Shown here piece after piece: positions 50,163-59,077 of a DNA stretch of 64,000 nt; position 1 is the stretch's first letter; each line of letters starts with the position of its first letter. The stretch lies in contig NZ_JAUSWF010000009.1 in the NCBI RefSeq assembly GCF_030815095.1, forward strand, positions 18,607-82,606, read 5' to 3'. The stretch is from Aedoeadaptatus ivorii. Its GTDB lineage: Bacteria > Bacillota > Clostridia > Tissierellales > Peptoniphilaceae. The notes under the pieces are model-generated. The model was not told where the DNA came from and made no database searches. It saw only the letters and a list, made by a program, of their open reading frames with translations. The position numbers and the translations under genes were made by a program.

Positions 50163-51666
50163 AACGCGCCCCGTAGTGATCGCCGGCGCCGGAATCGGCG
50201 GCGCAAAGTACTTGACGCAGGCAGTCGATGCGGCCCTTCGCGCAGCCGATGTGATCGTATACGATCGTCTGCTGGATGCCGCCATCTTAGATCGCTACCC
50301 CGCCGCCGAGAAAATATACGCAGGAAAATCTCCCGATCGCCACACCCTACGCCAGGAAGAGATCAATGCGCTCCTCGTCAATTGTTATCGATCCCGTAAA
50401 AACACGGTGCGGCTCAAAGGGGGCGATCCTTTCGTCTTTGGAAGGGGCGGTGAAGAGGCACTTCACCTGGCATCGGAAGGCATTCCCTTTCGCGTCCTAT
50501 CGGGACTTACGGCCGGCGTCGTCGTACCGGCACAATTCGGCATCCCCGTCACACACAGAAATATCGCTACCAGCGTTTCGTTTATCACCGGCCACCGCGC
50601 CGACGAAAACGACGATTTTTCGATCTATGCAGAAATTCCCGGCACGCTTATTTTTTACATGGGCCTTTCGAATGTCCAAAAGATCGCATCAGATCTCTGT
50701 GCCGCCGGAAAAGACCCCGACACCCCCCTCGCCGTCCTATCCAAGGGGATGACGGCAGAGGCGGCGCGCTTTACGAGTACGCTGGGCGCCGTCGTCAAAG
50801 ACGGCATCCCGGATTCGCTCGCCACGCCGGCCCTTATCGCCGTCGGCGATACAATCGCACTTGCCGATGCGATCGACCCCACGCGCATCCTCCTCTTGGG
50901 CAGAAAAAACATCGTGCTTACGGGCGATCGGGTGCGGGCGGAAATGGCGGATATTCTCACCGCATTCGGCGCAAATGTCGTAGAGCGCCCCACCATCGCC
51001 ATCGAGCCGATCCACCAAGAGCACTTGGCTGCGGACATATCCGCATTCGATGCCGAGGTATTGGTCTTTACCTCCGCCAATGCGGTTTCCATTTTCTTCG
51101 ATGCATTCCGTAAAGCGCGGGACATTCGCGACCTCTATGGCGTCGCGGTCTATGCCGTCGGCGAAAAGACCGCAGAAGCCGTATCGCGTTTCGGCATTCG
51201 ACCCGAAGCCTACCCAGCCGTTTATAACGGCGACGCCTTTGGCGCGTTCTTGCGCGCGCGATTGAAGAAAGGCACGCGCATCTATTTCCCGCACTCCCTC
51301 CATAGCCGCCCGGACCTTCGGGCGACTTTAGAGGAGATCGGCAGGTGTAAGAGCCGCGCCGTCTACCGGCCCGCGCTTCCCGAACGTGCGCTCCCGCTTC
51401 CGGATTCTATCGATGCCATCGCCTTTTCGTCGGGCTCCACGGTGGCGCATTTTGTCGCGTTGTATTCCCGCAAACCGCTTTTGGATACGAAGATATTCAG
51501 CATTGGCCCGATGACCACTGAGCGACTTCTCGCCGAAGGCGTGGATTCCGCGCGCATTATCGAGGCAAACTGCGCCACCGCCCATTCGCTCGCGGAATCG
51601 ATTCTCGACGCCTTTGAATCAGAACATCAAGGCGATTGGAAGCCGAAGGAGGATCCCCATGATTAA
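50155..51666 (+). CDS. cobA: uroporphyrinogen-III C-methyltransferase / uroporphyrinogen-III synthase fusion
   Basis: A 503-residue bifunctional protein. Residues 1-245 are the SAM-dependent methyltransferase (CobA/SUMT): G-A-G-I-G-G near the start, V-R-L-K-G-G-D-P-F-V-F-G-R-G-G-E-E, and G-I-P-V-T-H-R. Residues from about 255 are HemD, with V-L-T-G-D-R-V-R and F-T-S-A-N-A-V. The two reactions lead to precorrin-2. The fusion is common in clostridia. With the two upstream genes it supplies sirohydrochlorin for sirohaem or corrinoids. Confidence 0.95.
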   Translation: MNRTRPVVIAGAGIGGAKYLTQAVDAALRAADVIVYDRLLDAAILDRYPAAEKIYAGKSPDRHTLRQEEINALLVNCYRSRKNTVRLKGGDPFVFGRGGEEALHLASEGIPFRVLSGLTAGVVVPAQFGIPVTHRNIATSVSFITGHRADENDDFSIYAEIPGTLIFYMGLSNVQKIASDLCAAGKDPDTPLAVLSKGMTAEAARFTSTLGAVVKDGIPDSLATPALIAVGDTIALADAIDPTRILLLGRKNIVLTGDRVRAEMADILTAFGANVVERPTIAIEPIHQEHLAADISAFDAEVLVFTSANAVSIFFDAFRKARDIRDLYGVAVYAVGEKTAEAVSRFGIRPEAYPAVYNGDAFGAFLRARLKKGTRIYFPHSLHSRPDLRATLEEIGRCKSRAVYRPALPERALPLPDSIDAIAFSSGSTVAHFVALYSRKPLLDTKIFSIGPMTTERLLAEGVDSARIIEANCATAHSLAESILDAFESEHQGDWKPKEDPHD

Positions 51667-52003
51667 AAACGACTTTTTATTGCGGCAAATTCAAGAGACG
51701 ATTCTATTTCTCGTACGCCTCCTCTTTCCCCGCGGCATCACAGAGCGCGAACGCAAAGAGATTCGCAATACCGAATTGTATTTGGCGCTCACGGATTTGA
51801 TCCGCGCACAAAAATTCGGCGAGGCGGAAGACCTCCTCTTCGAGAAGGCGGCGGAAGGGGGCGCCGATGCGGCAACGGGCGTGTTCTTCTATGAGGATTT
51901 GCTCGCTTTGGGCGAAACCAAACTCCGTGCCGGCGACTTCTCGGTAAAGGAAGTCGAATCGGGCTTAAACGATTATATGAAACTCTTTCATTTGCGCATA
52001 TAA
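51659..52003 (+). CDS. small conserved protein, possibly DUF6483 family
   Basis: A 114-residue hydrophilic, helical protein beginning M-I-K-N-D-F-L-L-R-Q-I-Q-E-T. The N terminus resembles a small Firmicute family (DUF6483) of unknown function; this assignment is tentative. The start at 51659 follows AAGGAGG and overlaps the cobA-hemD stop by 8 bp, so it is the last gene of the tetrapyrrole operon. The longer frame to 51614 lies inside the previous gene. Confidence 0.75.
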   Translation: MIKNDFLLRQIQETILFLVRLLFPRGITERERKEIRNTELYLALTDLIRAQKFGEAEDLLFEKAAEGGADAATGVFFYEDLLALGETKLRAGDFSVKEVESGLNDYMKLFHLRI

Positions 52004-52041
52004 AAAGCGGATTCGAGGAAAAATCCTCGAATCCGCTTTTT
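52002..52041. terminator. strong bidirectional terminator
   Basis: An 18-bp perfect stem around an AAAA loop (52002-52019 with 52024-52041), with A and T tracts at its base. It ends the rightward tetrapyrrole operon and the leftward PEP synthase gene. Confidence 0.95.
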
Positions 52042-52050
52042 GCTTGTGAT

Positions 52051-54429
52051 CTATCTTTCTTCTCTTAATTTTCTCAGAATCATCTTTTGTTCCACGCCGG
52101 ATACCAATCGTCTGGTGTAGTCGACCGTGTCGGGGTTTACGGACATAGAGGTAATGCCGCATTCCACCAAGAATTCTGCAAATTCCGGGTATTGGCTCGG
52201 ACCTTGGCCGCAGATGGAGCAAGTGATGCCCTTTTTGTTCGCCGCATCGACGAGGATCTTGATGGCGTTTTTCACCGCCGTATTTCTCTCGTCGAAGTAT
52301 CCCATGCGGTTTAAGATGCCGCTGTCGCGGTCGGCGCCCATGGTGAGTTGGGTCAAGTCGTTGGAACCGATCGAGAATCCGTCGACGAGTTCGGCAAATT
52401 CTTCGGCTTGGAAGACCACGGAGGGCACTTCTGCCATAATCCAGATCTTGAAGTTCTTGGATTGTTTTAGTCCTTCTTCCGCCATGATTTCCTTTACGGT
52501 TACCAATTCTTCCGGCGTACGCACGAAGGGCAACATGGCAACGACATTGTCGAGGCCGAAGTCTTCGCGTACCTTGCGCATGGCTTGACATTCCAGACGG
52601 AATCCCTTTTCGTATTCGGGAGAAATATAGCGGCTTACGCCTCTCCAGCCGATCATCGGGTTTTCTTCGTGGGGTTCCACTTCGTCTCCGCCCTTTAGGC
52701 CGCGGAACTCATTGGTTCTAAAGTCACTCATACGCACGACGACGGGACGCGGGTAGATGGCGCCGGCGACTTCGGCGATGCCTTCGGCGAGTTTTTCGAT
52801 CAACAGATCGCCTTGGCCGGTCTTTGCAAGATACATGGGGTGCGCGCCGATTTTATTGGTAAAGATAAATTCCGTGCGCATCAATCCGATGCCGTCGAAG
52901 GGAAGATCCTTATATTTTTCGATCAGAGCGGGCTCGCCCAGATTCATATAGATCTTGGTGGCCGTGGTAGGGGCGACCATCTTTTTGAGTTCGTCTAGGG
53001 AGATGCCCAAGCCCGCACCGGTGCCTTCGGTTTTTTCCTTTTTCTTTTCCTTATCTTTGAGGACATTGCCTTCGTAGACCACGCCGCGGGTGGCATCGAC
53101 GGTAATGAATTGGCCTTCCTTCAAGGTCGAAGTGGCGGTGTTGCTTCCTACGACGCAGGGAATGCCGAGCTCGCGGCTTACGATGGCCGCATGACAGGTT
53201 CTGCCGCCTTCGTCGGTGACGACCGCTGCGGCTTTTCGCATGGCGGGCACCATATCCGGGTTGGTCATGGCGGTGACGAGGATGTCGCCGTCTTCGACGA
53301 GATTGATTTCGCTAACGTCTTTAATCATCTTCACCTTGCCGCGGCCGATGCCGGGAGATGCGGCGAGACCACGTACCAACGGCGTCAGTTTTTCGGGTTG
53401 CTCGTTCATTTCAGACTCCTCTTCTTCGGATACCTCTTTTAAGGTCGTGATGGGGCGAGATTGCAGGATATACAAACCCTTGGTGTCTCTATCCATGCCC
53501 CATTCGATGTCTTGCACGCTGCCGTAAAGGCTTTCGATCTTGAGGCCTGCCTCGATTAGCGTATTGAGCTCTTCGGGGGTCAAACATTCTTCCTTCACGG
53601 CGCCCGCACCCAATACGTCTTCTACGCTTGCTTCGTGGGTGCCGATGCCGGAATCGTTTTGAACGACCATCTTTTTCTTATCGGCGACGACTTTTTCGAG
53701 TACGGATTTGTCGGACTTGCGAATCGTGTATTCGTCAGGGGTGACGATACCGCTAACCACCGCTTCGCCGAGGCCATAGCTGGCATTGATCATCATTTCA
53801 TCGGTGGAACTGGTAATGGGGTTGGCGGTAAACATTACGCCGGATTTTTCCGAGTTGACCATCTTTTGTACGACGACCGCCAAAGAGACGTCGAAGTGGT
53901 TGTATTGTTGCTTTTCCCGATAATAGATCGCCCGCGGGGTCCACAGGGACGCCCAGCACTTGCGAACGTGCTGAATCAATTCCTCTTCGCCGGCAATGTG
54001 CAAATAGGTATCTTGTTGCCCGGCAAAGGATGCATCGGGCAGGTCTTCCGCTGTGGCCGAAGAGCGTACGGCGACTTGCGGATCTTTCACCTCGATGGAG
54101 CGACTGAATTCCTTATAGGCCAATACGATTTCTTCTTCGAGCTTCGGGTCGATCTCGCCCTGCTCGATATTTCTGCGAATGTCGTTCGACGCAGCGGTGA
54201 GCATATCCACATCGTCTACGTCCAAATCTTGCATCAAAAACCGAACCTTCTCGTCGAGTCCGGCGTAGTCGATAAAGGCGTCATAGCCCTTCGAAGTGAC
54301 GCAGAATCCCGGAGGCACGTCGAGACCGAAATTGGTCATTTCTCCGAGGTTGGCGCCCTTCCCGCCGACGATGCCGACATCGTCTTTGCGGATCTCATGA
54401 AAAAAACGAATGTACTTAAAACCTGTCAT
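52051..54429 (-). CDS. ppsA: phosphoenolpyruvate synthase
   Basis: A 792-residue enzyme that makes PEP from pyruvate with ATP. It has the N-terminal ATP-grasp domain (V-G-G-K-G-A-N-L-G-E-M), A-V-R-S-S-A-T-A-E-D-L-P-x-A-S-F-A-G-Q-Q, the swivelling phosphohistidine domain G-G-R-T-C-H-A-A-I-V-S-R-E, and the C-terminal PEP-binding barrel with G-S-N-D-L-T-Q. A Lys/Glu-rich linker (K-E-K-K-K-E-K-T) separates the last two. Length matches PpsA rather than PPDK. A TATAAT lies upstream. Confidence 0.96.
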   Translation of the reverse strand: MTGFKYIRFFHEIRKDDVGIVGGKGANLGEMTNFGLDVPPGFCVTSKGYDAFIDYAGLDEKVRFLMQDLDVDDVDMLTAASNDIRRNIEQGEIDPKLEEEIVLAYKEFSRSIEVKDPQVAVRSSATAEDLPDASFAGQQDTYLHIAGEEELIQHVRKCWASLWTPRAIYYREKQQYNHFDVSLAVVVQKMVNSEKSGVMFTANPITSSTDEMMINASYGLGEAVVSGIVTPDEYTIRKSDKSVLEKVVADKKKMVVQNDSGIGTHEASVEDVLGAGAVKEECLTPEELNTLIEAGLKIESLYGSVQDIEWGMDRDTKGLYILQSRPITTLKEVSEEEESEMNEQPEKLTPLVRGLAASPGIGRGKVKMIKDVSEINLVEDGDILVTAMTNPDMVPAMRKAAAVVTDEGGRTCHAAIVSRELGIPCVVGSNTATSTLKEGQFITVDATRGVVYEGNVLKDKEKKKEKTEGTGAGLGISLDELKKMVAPTTATKIYMNLGEPALIEKYKDLPFDGIGLMRTEFIFTNKIGAHPMYLAKTGQGDLLIEKLAEGIAEVAGAIYPRPVVVRMSDFRTNEFRGLKGGDEVEPHEENPMIGWRGVSRYISPEYEKGFRLECQAMRKVREDFGLDNVVAMLPFVRTPEELVTVKEIMAEEGLKQSKNFKIWIMAEVPSVVFQAEEFAELVDGFSIGSNDLTQLTMGADRDSGILNRMGYFDERNTAVKNAIKILVDAANKKGITCSICGQGPSQYPEFAEFLVECGITSMSVNPDTVDYTRRLVSGVEQKMILRKLREER

Positions 54430-54448
54430 ATTCTTCCTCCTCGGAAAT

Positions 54449-54454
54449 ATTATA
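54449..54454 (-). promoter_or_regulatory. -10 element of ppsA
   Basis: Minus-strand TATAAT, with TACAAC 17 nt upstream as a weak -35, in the gap between the CYTH gene and ppsA. GAGGAGG precedes the ppsA start. Confidence 0.5.
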
Positions 54455-54477
54455 ACACACTTAATATATATGTTGTA

Positions 54478-55011
54478 CTATTTATTCCACGATTCCTTTA
54501 ATTCTCCGATCGTCTTCGAACTGATCCGATCTTCCGGGAGTCCCAACGCGCGAACCGCCTCGTAAATCGCTTCCGCATTCGGCCCCTCGATCTCCATATA
54601 AGGTACCGGAAAGGTGTCCGCATCCCAGCGGTCCAGGTCGAAGCGCAAACCGTCTTTCTCGTAGCTGATCCGATGTTTTTTTCCGTAAATCTGGCGATTG
54701 AATCCCAAAAGCGCAAGTATTTTTCGCATCGACTCCATGTCGTCGATCAAAGCGGTGTGTTCGTCGTAGAGTTTTACCGCCCCTTCGCCGATTTTTTCTT
54801 TGAAGGTCATCTCGATCCGCTCGTCGCTTTCTTTGACCACGCGGCGAATCCGAAGATAACCCTTTTCTTCGTCGACGGGATGCGCATCGGAATTGATCCG
54901 CACGGTCTGGTGCACCTCTTCGGAAACTTTTTTCGCACCGAATGCGATCAAATCCGCCTCCACCGCTTCTCGATCGATGTCGAGCACCTTGATTTCCATT
55001 TCTCGTTCCAT
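54478..55011 (-). CDS. CYTH domain protein (class IV adenylate cyclase/triphosphatase-like)
   Basis: A 177-residue protein of the CYTH superfamily. The N-terminal E-x-E-x-K motif reads E-M-E-I-K, and later charged strands (R-I-R-R, E-M-T-F-K-E-K, R-F-D-L-D-R-W, E-I-E-G-P) line the usual tunnel. Members hydrolyse or cyclise triphosphates (tripolyphosphate, thiamine triphosphate, ATP to cAMP); the activity here is undecided. The ATG at 55011 follows GAGGTG and lies 1 bp past the metallophosphoesterase stop. It is the last gene of the operon. Confidence 0.88.
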   Translation of the reverse strand: MEREMEIKVLDIDREAVEADLIAFGAKKVSEEVHQTVRINSDAHPVDEEKGYLRIRRVVKESDERIEMTFKEKIGEGAVKLYDEHTALIDDMESMRKILALLGFNRQIYGKKHRISYEKDGLRFDLDRWDADTFPVPYMEIEGPNAEAIYEAVRALGLPEDRISSKTIGELKESWNK

Positions 55012-55012
55012 A

Positions 55013-55714
55013 TCACACCTCAATCTGTACCGGTCGAAAGTCGATATAATCGGAAGAAACGCAGATATACTCTACGCCTTCTATATCGCCTTCGACGATA
55101 AATTTATGTCCGTAACTGTGCAGATGGCCGTACACGCAGATGTCGATCCCCGCTTCTTTGAGGATATCGGCAAAGTCGTTGGGACTCCCCTTCGCAGAAA
55201 ACGGCGGATAGTGGAGCATGGCGATGCGCTTTGTAAGCCCCGCTTCCTTGCCCTTCGCCTCCATATCTTCAATGCTGAGGCGCAGGCGGTTCAGTTCCCG
55301 GAGATAGATTTTCTCGTCCTTCTCGTCGAAACCGCCGGAGTCGATATCCGACCAGCCGCGGCTGCCGCAAATGCCGATTCCCGCGGCGACATAGCCCGTA
55401 TTTTGCAAAAACTCCATGTCGGACAGGCCCAAATCGTACATTTTCTTTAAAGAGGACCACCAGTAATCGTGGTTTCCCTTGATGCAGATTTTGGTGCCGG
55501 GGAGCGTTTCCAACCTTCGAAGGTCTTTTTCCCCTTCTTCCAACTTGAGCGCCCACGAGATGTCTCCCACCAAAAGGACGATGTCCTCCGGTCGCACCCG
55601 TTCTTTCCAAGCGTCAAAAATCCGCTCCTCGTGATCCTCCCAGTCCTTGCCGAAAACATCCATCGGCTTTTCTTTTTTATAGTCCAAATGGAGATCCCCC
55701 AGGGCCCAGATCAA
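55013..55714 (-). CDS. metallophosphoesterase
   Basis: A 233-residue calcineurin-like phosphoesterase with all metal motifs: G-D-L-H-L-D, G-D-I-S-W-A, G-N-H-D-Y-W-W, L-H-Y-P-P-F and G-H-L-H-S-Y-G-H. The start is taken as TTG at 55714, giving the family N terminus x-I-W-A-L-G-D-L-H. It overlaps the preceding stop codon (TTGA) and follows AGGGGAAAGG. A frame starting at 55762 would overlap the ATPase gene by 52 bp. The substrate is unknown. Confidence 0.88.
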   Translation of the reverse strand: MIWALGDLHLDYKKEKPMDVFGKDWEDHEERIFDAWKERVRPEDIVLLVGDISWALKLEEGEKDLRRLETLPGTKICIKGNHDYWWSSLKKMYDLGLSDMEFLQNTGYVAAGIGICGSRGWSDIDSGGFDEKDEKIYLRELNRLRLSIEDMEAKGKEAGLTKRIAMLHYPPFSAKGSPNDFADILKEAGIDICVYGHLHSYGHKFIVEGDIEGVEYICVSSDYIDFRPVQIEV

Positions 55715-57486
55715 TCCTTTCCCCTTTCTGTTTCCGCTTCTGTCGTCGTCAGACAAATGCACTGTCTTTCGAGCGACTCCAATACCGAATATATCTTTGT
55801 CTTTCGCCTGCCGTCCGCGTAGACGAATACATCGTCTAAAACCATGGGAATGGATGCGTCCATTCGCTCCAATGCGGCAAAGCGGAGCGCCATGACCAAA
55901 ATATGCGCCGTCGACCGACTTAACTGCGCCTCATAAAAACTCGCACCCCACGCGTCTATCACCGAAAATTCGCCGTCTCCCATCAGGATTTTTCCGTAAC
56001 GGCCATCGGATAGCGTATAGAGATATTCGCCCGCTTTTTCGAGCATATCGGCGAGAAATGCCTCGCGATCCCCGGCCTCCGCTTCTTCGAGCAGAGTTCT
56101 GGTCATCTCGATCGCTTCGAGTTCCCGCTCCAAATGAGCCTTCTGCGCCAGTTCTTCGGCATAATCTTCTTCTTTTTTACGGCGCTCGGCGGCAATCGCA
56201 TTCTCCCGTTTCAATTGTCCTTCTAGCTGGCCGATGGTGCGCTGTGTATTTTCTACCGCTTGTGGCACTTCGGCGCTACGATCCGGCAATCCCTTCAGAT
56301 GTGCCGCATACGTCGTCATCGCGTCCAGAAGCAATTCCATTTCAAACTCCCGCTCCACATGGGGATCAAACCACTGGAAGATGGCGTCTTTTTCCATCAA
56401 AAGGCGATCTCTCTTCATATAACATTCGTGATAGAGGCGAATGCGCTTTTTGGTGCGTTGCCGCATGCCGAATATACCCAGCGTAATAAGAGACACTGCG
56501 CCCGTTAGGAAAACGCCCACGGTCCAAATCGAAATCTCGTTGACAAACAAAAGAAGCGTCACCGCGGCCGCCGCAAGAGAGGCGATCACAAAGTATCGCA
56601 GCAAGCGCGAATCCGAAAAGGCGGTCCGCTTCTGCATCGACTCAAAGCGGTCGATCTCCTTTTCATTGGCCGCCAACTGGCGATCCAAGACTGCTACCTC
56701 GCCCATAGCGCGCTCGAGCTGCGGCAAAAAGTATTTCTTGTCGTTCAACTGCCGCTCTTCGCGCTTTAAGGAACTCAGCCGATCGGCGAGTGCCTCTTTT
56801 CGGGCTATGTCTTCTCGTAGGCGGTTCTCTTCGGCCTTCTTGCGCGCGATATCCGCCTCGAGACTTCGTATGTTTTCTCGATTTTCTCCCACCGGAGATT
56901 TCTTCGCACGCTCCGTTCCCAGCGCGCGCTCTTCTTTGTCCAGATACGCATAGGCTTTTGCCATATCCACGGCATAGGAACCGGTGGTTAAATAATTTTT
57001 TGCTTCCTCGATGCGACTAAAGATGTCGGCCGCGCTGTAGAGTCGTAGATCCTCCAAACAAAAAAAGCGCATAAAGTCGTCCTGGGAAAGTCCCCAGAAC
57101 AGAGCGCCCGGTTGTGGAATTTTAGAGTATCGATACAATTCCTCGTTATCGCCGAGGACCCGATTGTCGTCCAGAGAAATGATATTTAGCCGTTCGTTCT
57201 CCTTCAGAAAATTGCGCTCGATACAATAGCGTTTGCCCGCCACCGACAGTTCCATGGCGGCGGCATAGCGGTTGCGATCCTTGGGAAAATACAGATCGTA
57301 CGCTTCGCTATAGCGCCGCATATGCAAACTGTCTTTGGAGAAACCGTAGAGAAGGGTGCGAATACACATTACCATGGTGGACTTGCCGGACTCGTTATCC
57401 CCGGCGAGGAGCTGAAACCCTTCGTCGAAATATACGGTTTCTTCGTGAAACATGCCGAAGTCGCGCATTTCCAATTTATGAATCAT
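55711..57486 (-). CDS. YhaN/SbcC-like AAA ATPase with membrane hairpin
   Basis: A 591-residue ABC-type/SMC-like ATPase. The N-terminal P-loop is G-D-N-E-S-G-K-S-T (29-37). Two coiled-coil arms (about 195-290 and 345-480) are followed by the C-terminal ATPase half with an L-S-R-S-T signature-like motif and Walker B P-M-V-L-D-D-V-F. Between the arms, where SbcC and Rad50 have the zinc hook, there are two hydrophobic segments (about 297-315 and 320-341) that look like a transmembrane hairpin. No C-x-x-C hook exists. It overlaps the nuclease gene by 11 bp, and the two probably form a YhaNO/SbcCD-like complex. Confidence 0.9.
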   Translation of the reverse strand: MIHKLEMRDFGMFHEETVYFDEGFQLLAGDNESGKSTMVMCIRTLLYGFSKDSLHMRRYSEAYDLYFPKDRNRYAAAMELSVAGKRYCIERNFLKENERLNIISLDDNRVLGDNEELYRYSKIPQPGALFWGLSQDDFMRFFCLEDLRLYSAADIFSRIEEAKNYLTTGSYAVDMAKAYAYLDKEERALGTERAKKSPVGENRENIRSLEADIARKKAEENRLREDIARKEALADRLSSLKREERQLNDKKYFLPQLERAMGEVAVLDRQLAANEKEIDRFESMQKRTAFSDSRLLRYFVIASLAAAAVTLLLFVNEISIWTVGVFLTGAVSLITLGIFGMRQRTKKRIRLYHECYMKRDRLLMEKDAIFQWFDPHVEREFEMELLLDAMTTYAAHLKGLPDRSAEVPQAVENTQRTIGQLEGQLKRENAIAAERRKKEEDYAEELAQKAHLERELEAIEMTRTLLEEAEAGDREAFLADMLEKAGEYLYTLSDGRYGKILMGDGEFSVIDAWGASFYEAQLSRSTAHILVMALRFAALERMDASIPMVLDDVFVYADGRRKTKIYSVLESLERQCICLTTTEAETERGKD

Positions 57487-58528
57487 ACTCGTCCCCCAAC
57501 ACCGCGCGGATCCCCAAATCGTATACCCGCTCTCGCAGGTCGTCGTCCATGGGATGCGCCTTCACCTTCTCTAAAAACGTACCAAATTGATCGTCCGCAT
57601 GTCGCTTCTCCAATGCCTTTACGATCTTCGGCAGATCTCGTGCCCAGCGAATTTCATAGGGAATCTCCATTTCCTCGAGCGTCGCGCGAATCGCCGCGTC
57701 AAAGACGCCGCTATAGGCGCCGGTGATCGCAATCGTATAGATCCGGGTTCCGTCGTCAGAAAATTCGCGCACCCGCCGTAAAATCACCTCGTCGTCCGCG
57801 TCGCCCCTTCGATGAAAATTTTCGCCAATCACAGAACGTCGCGCCAAGGAAATATATTCCGTCTCGAGATGATCGGTGAGCGCGCCGGAGACGATGCCCA
57901 AACGGCCGCGGTCGGTGTGATCCAAGGGTTCGGGCGTGCCGCACATCTGCAATTTGTTTTCATAGAGAATCGGCTTGTGCACATGCCCCAGGGCGATATA
58001 GTCGAAATACGGCAATATATTTGCATCCACGGGAAAGTAGCCGTCTCCGCCGGTCCAGTTTCCGTGGTGCAAAAGCACATGGCGAAACCCTTCCCGCAGC
58101 CCCGCCGGATCGATTTCGAGAATCTTGTGGTGGCTATCCCTCGACCAGCTTACGCCGTGAAAATCGATGCGATGCCTTTCGTCGGTAAACACATCGGAGC
58201 CCTCTTGGTTAAAGAGATAGACATTTTCGGGCACCCGCTCCGTCAGATACGGATAGAGGGTAAAATCGTGATTGCCGAGGAGCAATAGGATCGTCGCCGA
58301 ACAATTCGCCATCTCGGCAAGGGCAAAATCTACTTCTTCTCGACTGATCTTTTTTTGTTCGAAAATATCGCCCACCAAAAACACATACTCCGCCTCGTAT
58401 CGGTCGGCGCGGCGCAGAATATTGCGAAACGTCTCAAAGCGATCCCGCTTTCCCACTGCCCGCAAGGCAGAGTCCGTAAAGGGAAAGGAGCGCCCCAAGT
58501 GCAGATCTGCCGTATGCAAAAACCGCAT
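57476..58528 (-). CDS. YhaO/SbcD-like DNA repair nuclease
   Basis: A 350-residue metallophosphoesterase nuclease. Motifs in order: H-T-A-D-L-H-L-G, V-G-D-I-F-E-Q, L-G-N-H-D, L-L-H-H-G and G-H-V-H-K-P, then a C-terminal cap. Gene order and overlap with the ATPase gene point to a Mre11-Rad50-type complex acting on DNA ends. It overlaps the hydrolase stop by one base. Confidence 0.92.
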   Translation of the reverse strand: MRFLHTADLHLGRSFPFTDSALRAVGKRDRFETFRNILRRADRYEAEYVFLVGDIFEQKKISREEVDFALAEMANCSATILLLLGNHDFTLYPYLTERVPENVYLFNQEGSDVFTDERHRIDFHGVSWSRDSHHKILEIDPAGLREGFRHVLLHHGNWTGGDGYFPVDANILPYFDYIALGHVHKPILYENKLQMCGTPEPLDHTDRGRLGIVSGALTDHLETEYISLARRSVIGENFHRRGDADDEVILRRVREFSDDGTRIYTIAITGAYSGVFDAAIRATLEEMEIPYEIRWARDLPKIVKALEKRHADDQFGTFLEKVKAHPMDDDLRERVYDLGIRAVLGDEYDS

Positions 58529-59076
58529 TATTTGATCAGTTTTTGAACGGCTTTAAACTCATCCGTGCCCGATACGGAATTCAAGTCGAAGAGTATGGTC
58601 TCTGTGGGACGCACGGCGGCACCCATTTGGCGCATTTCTTCTGCGGCATACAGTGCCGATTCGGGATCGCGCGATCCGATCGCATCCGATGCGACATACA
58701 CGTCGATGCCGCGCGCAATCAGATCCCGTACCGTCATCAATACGCAGATATGCGCTTCCATGCCGGAGACGATGACTTGTTTCGGCTTCTTTTCGTCGAA
58801 AAAGGCGGCGATTTCGTCGTCTAAGAGGCAAGAGAACGATTTTTTGTCGAAATCCTCCGCATCCTTGACCTTATTTCGAATTTCTTCGTTAAAATCGCCC
58901 AGGCCCTTTTTGTACTGCGTCGTAAATACAGAAGGAATCTGCATAATTTCTGCGGTATCCGCCAATATGCCGGCATTCTTTTTTAAGCGTTCTTCTCGAT
59001 CGATCACCTTCGAAAGGCTGTCCTGGATGTCGATAAACAAAAATACCGCATCTTCTCTTCGCAAATTAAAATCCAT
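58528..59076 (-). CDS. isochorismatase-family cysteine hydrolase
   Basis: A 182-residue hydrolase with the family triad in place: Asp in F-I-D-I-Q-D-S-L, Lys in T-T-Q-Y-K-K-G-L-G, and Cys in G-M-E-A-H-I-C-V. The cis-peptide S-G-M is normal. Relatives include nicotinamidases and uncharacterised YcaC-like hydrolases; the substrate is not evident. It follows the FruK-like gene by 1 bp. Confidence 0.92.
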   Translation of the reverse strand: MDFNLRREDAVFLFIDIQDSLSKVIDREERLKKNAGILADTAEIMQIPSVFTTQYKKGLGDFNEEIRNKVKDAEDFDKKSFSCLLDDEIAAFFDEKKPKQVIVSGMEAHICVLMTVRDLIARGIDVYVASDAIGSRDPESALYAAEEMRQMGAAVRPTETILFDLNSVSGTDEFKAVQKLIK

Positions 59077-59077
59077 A

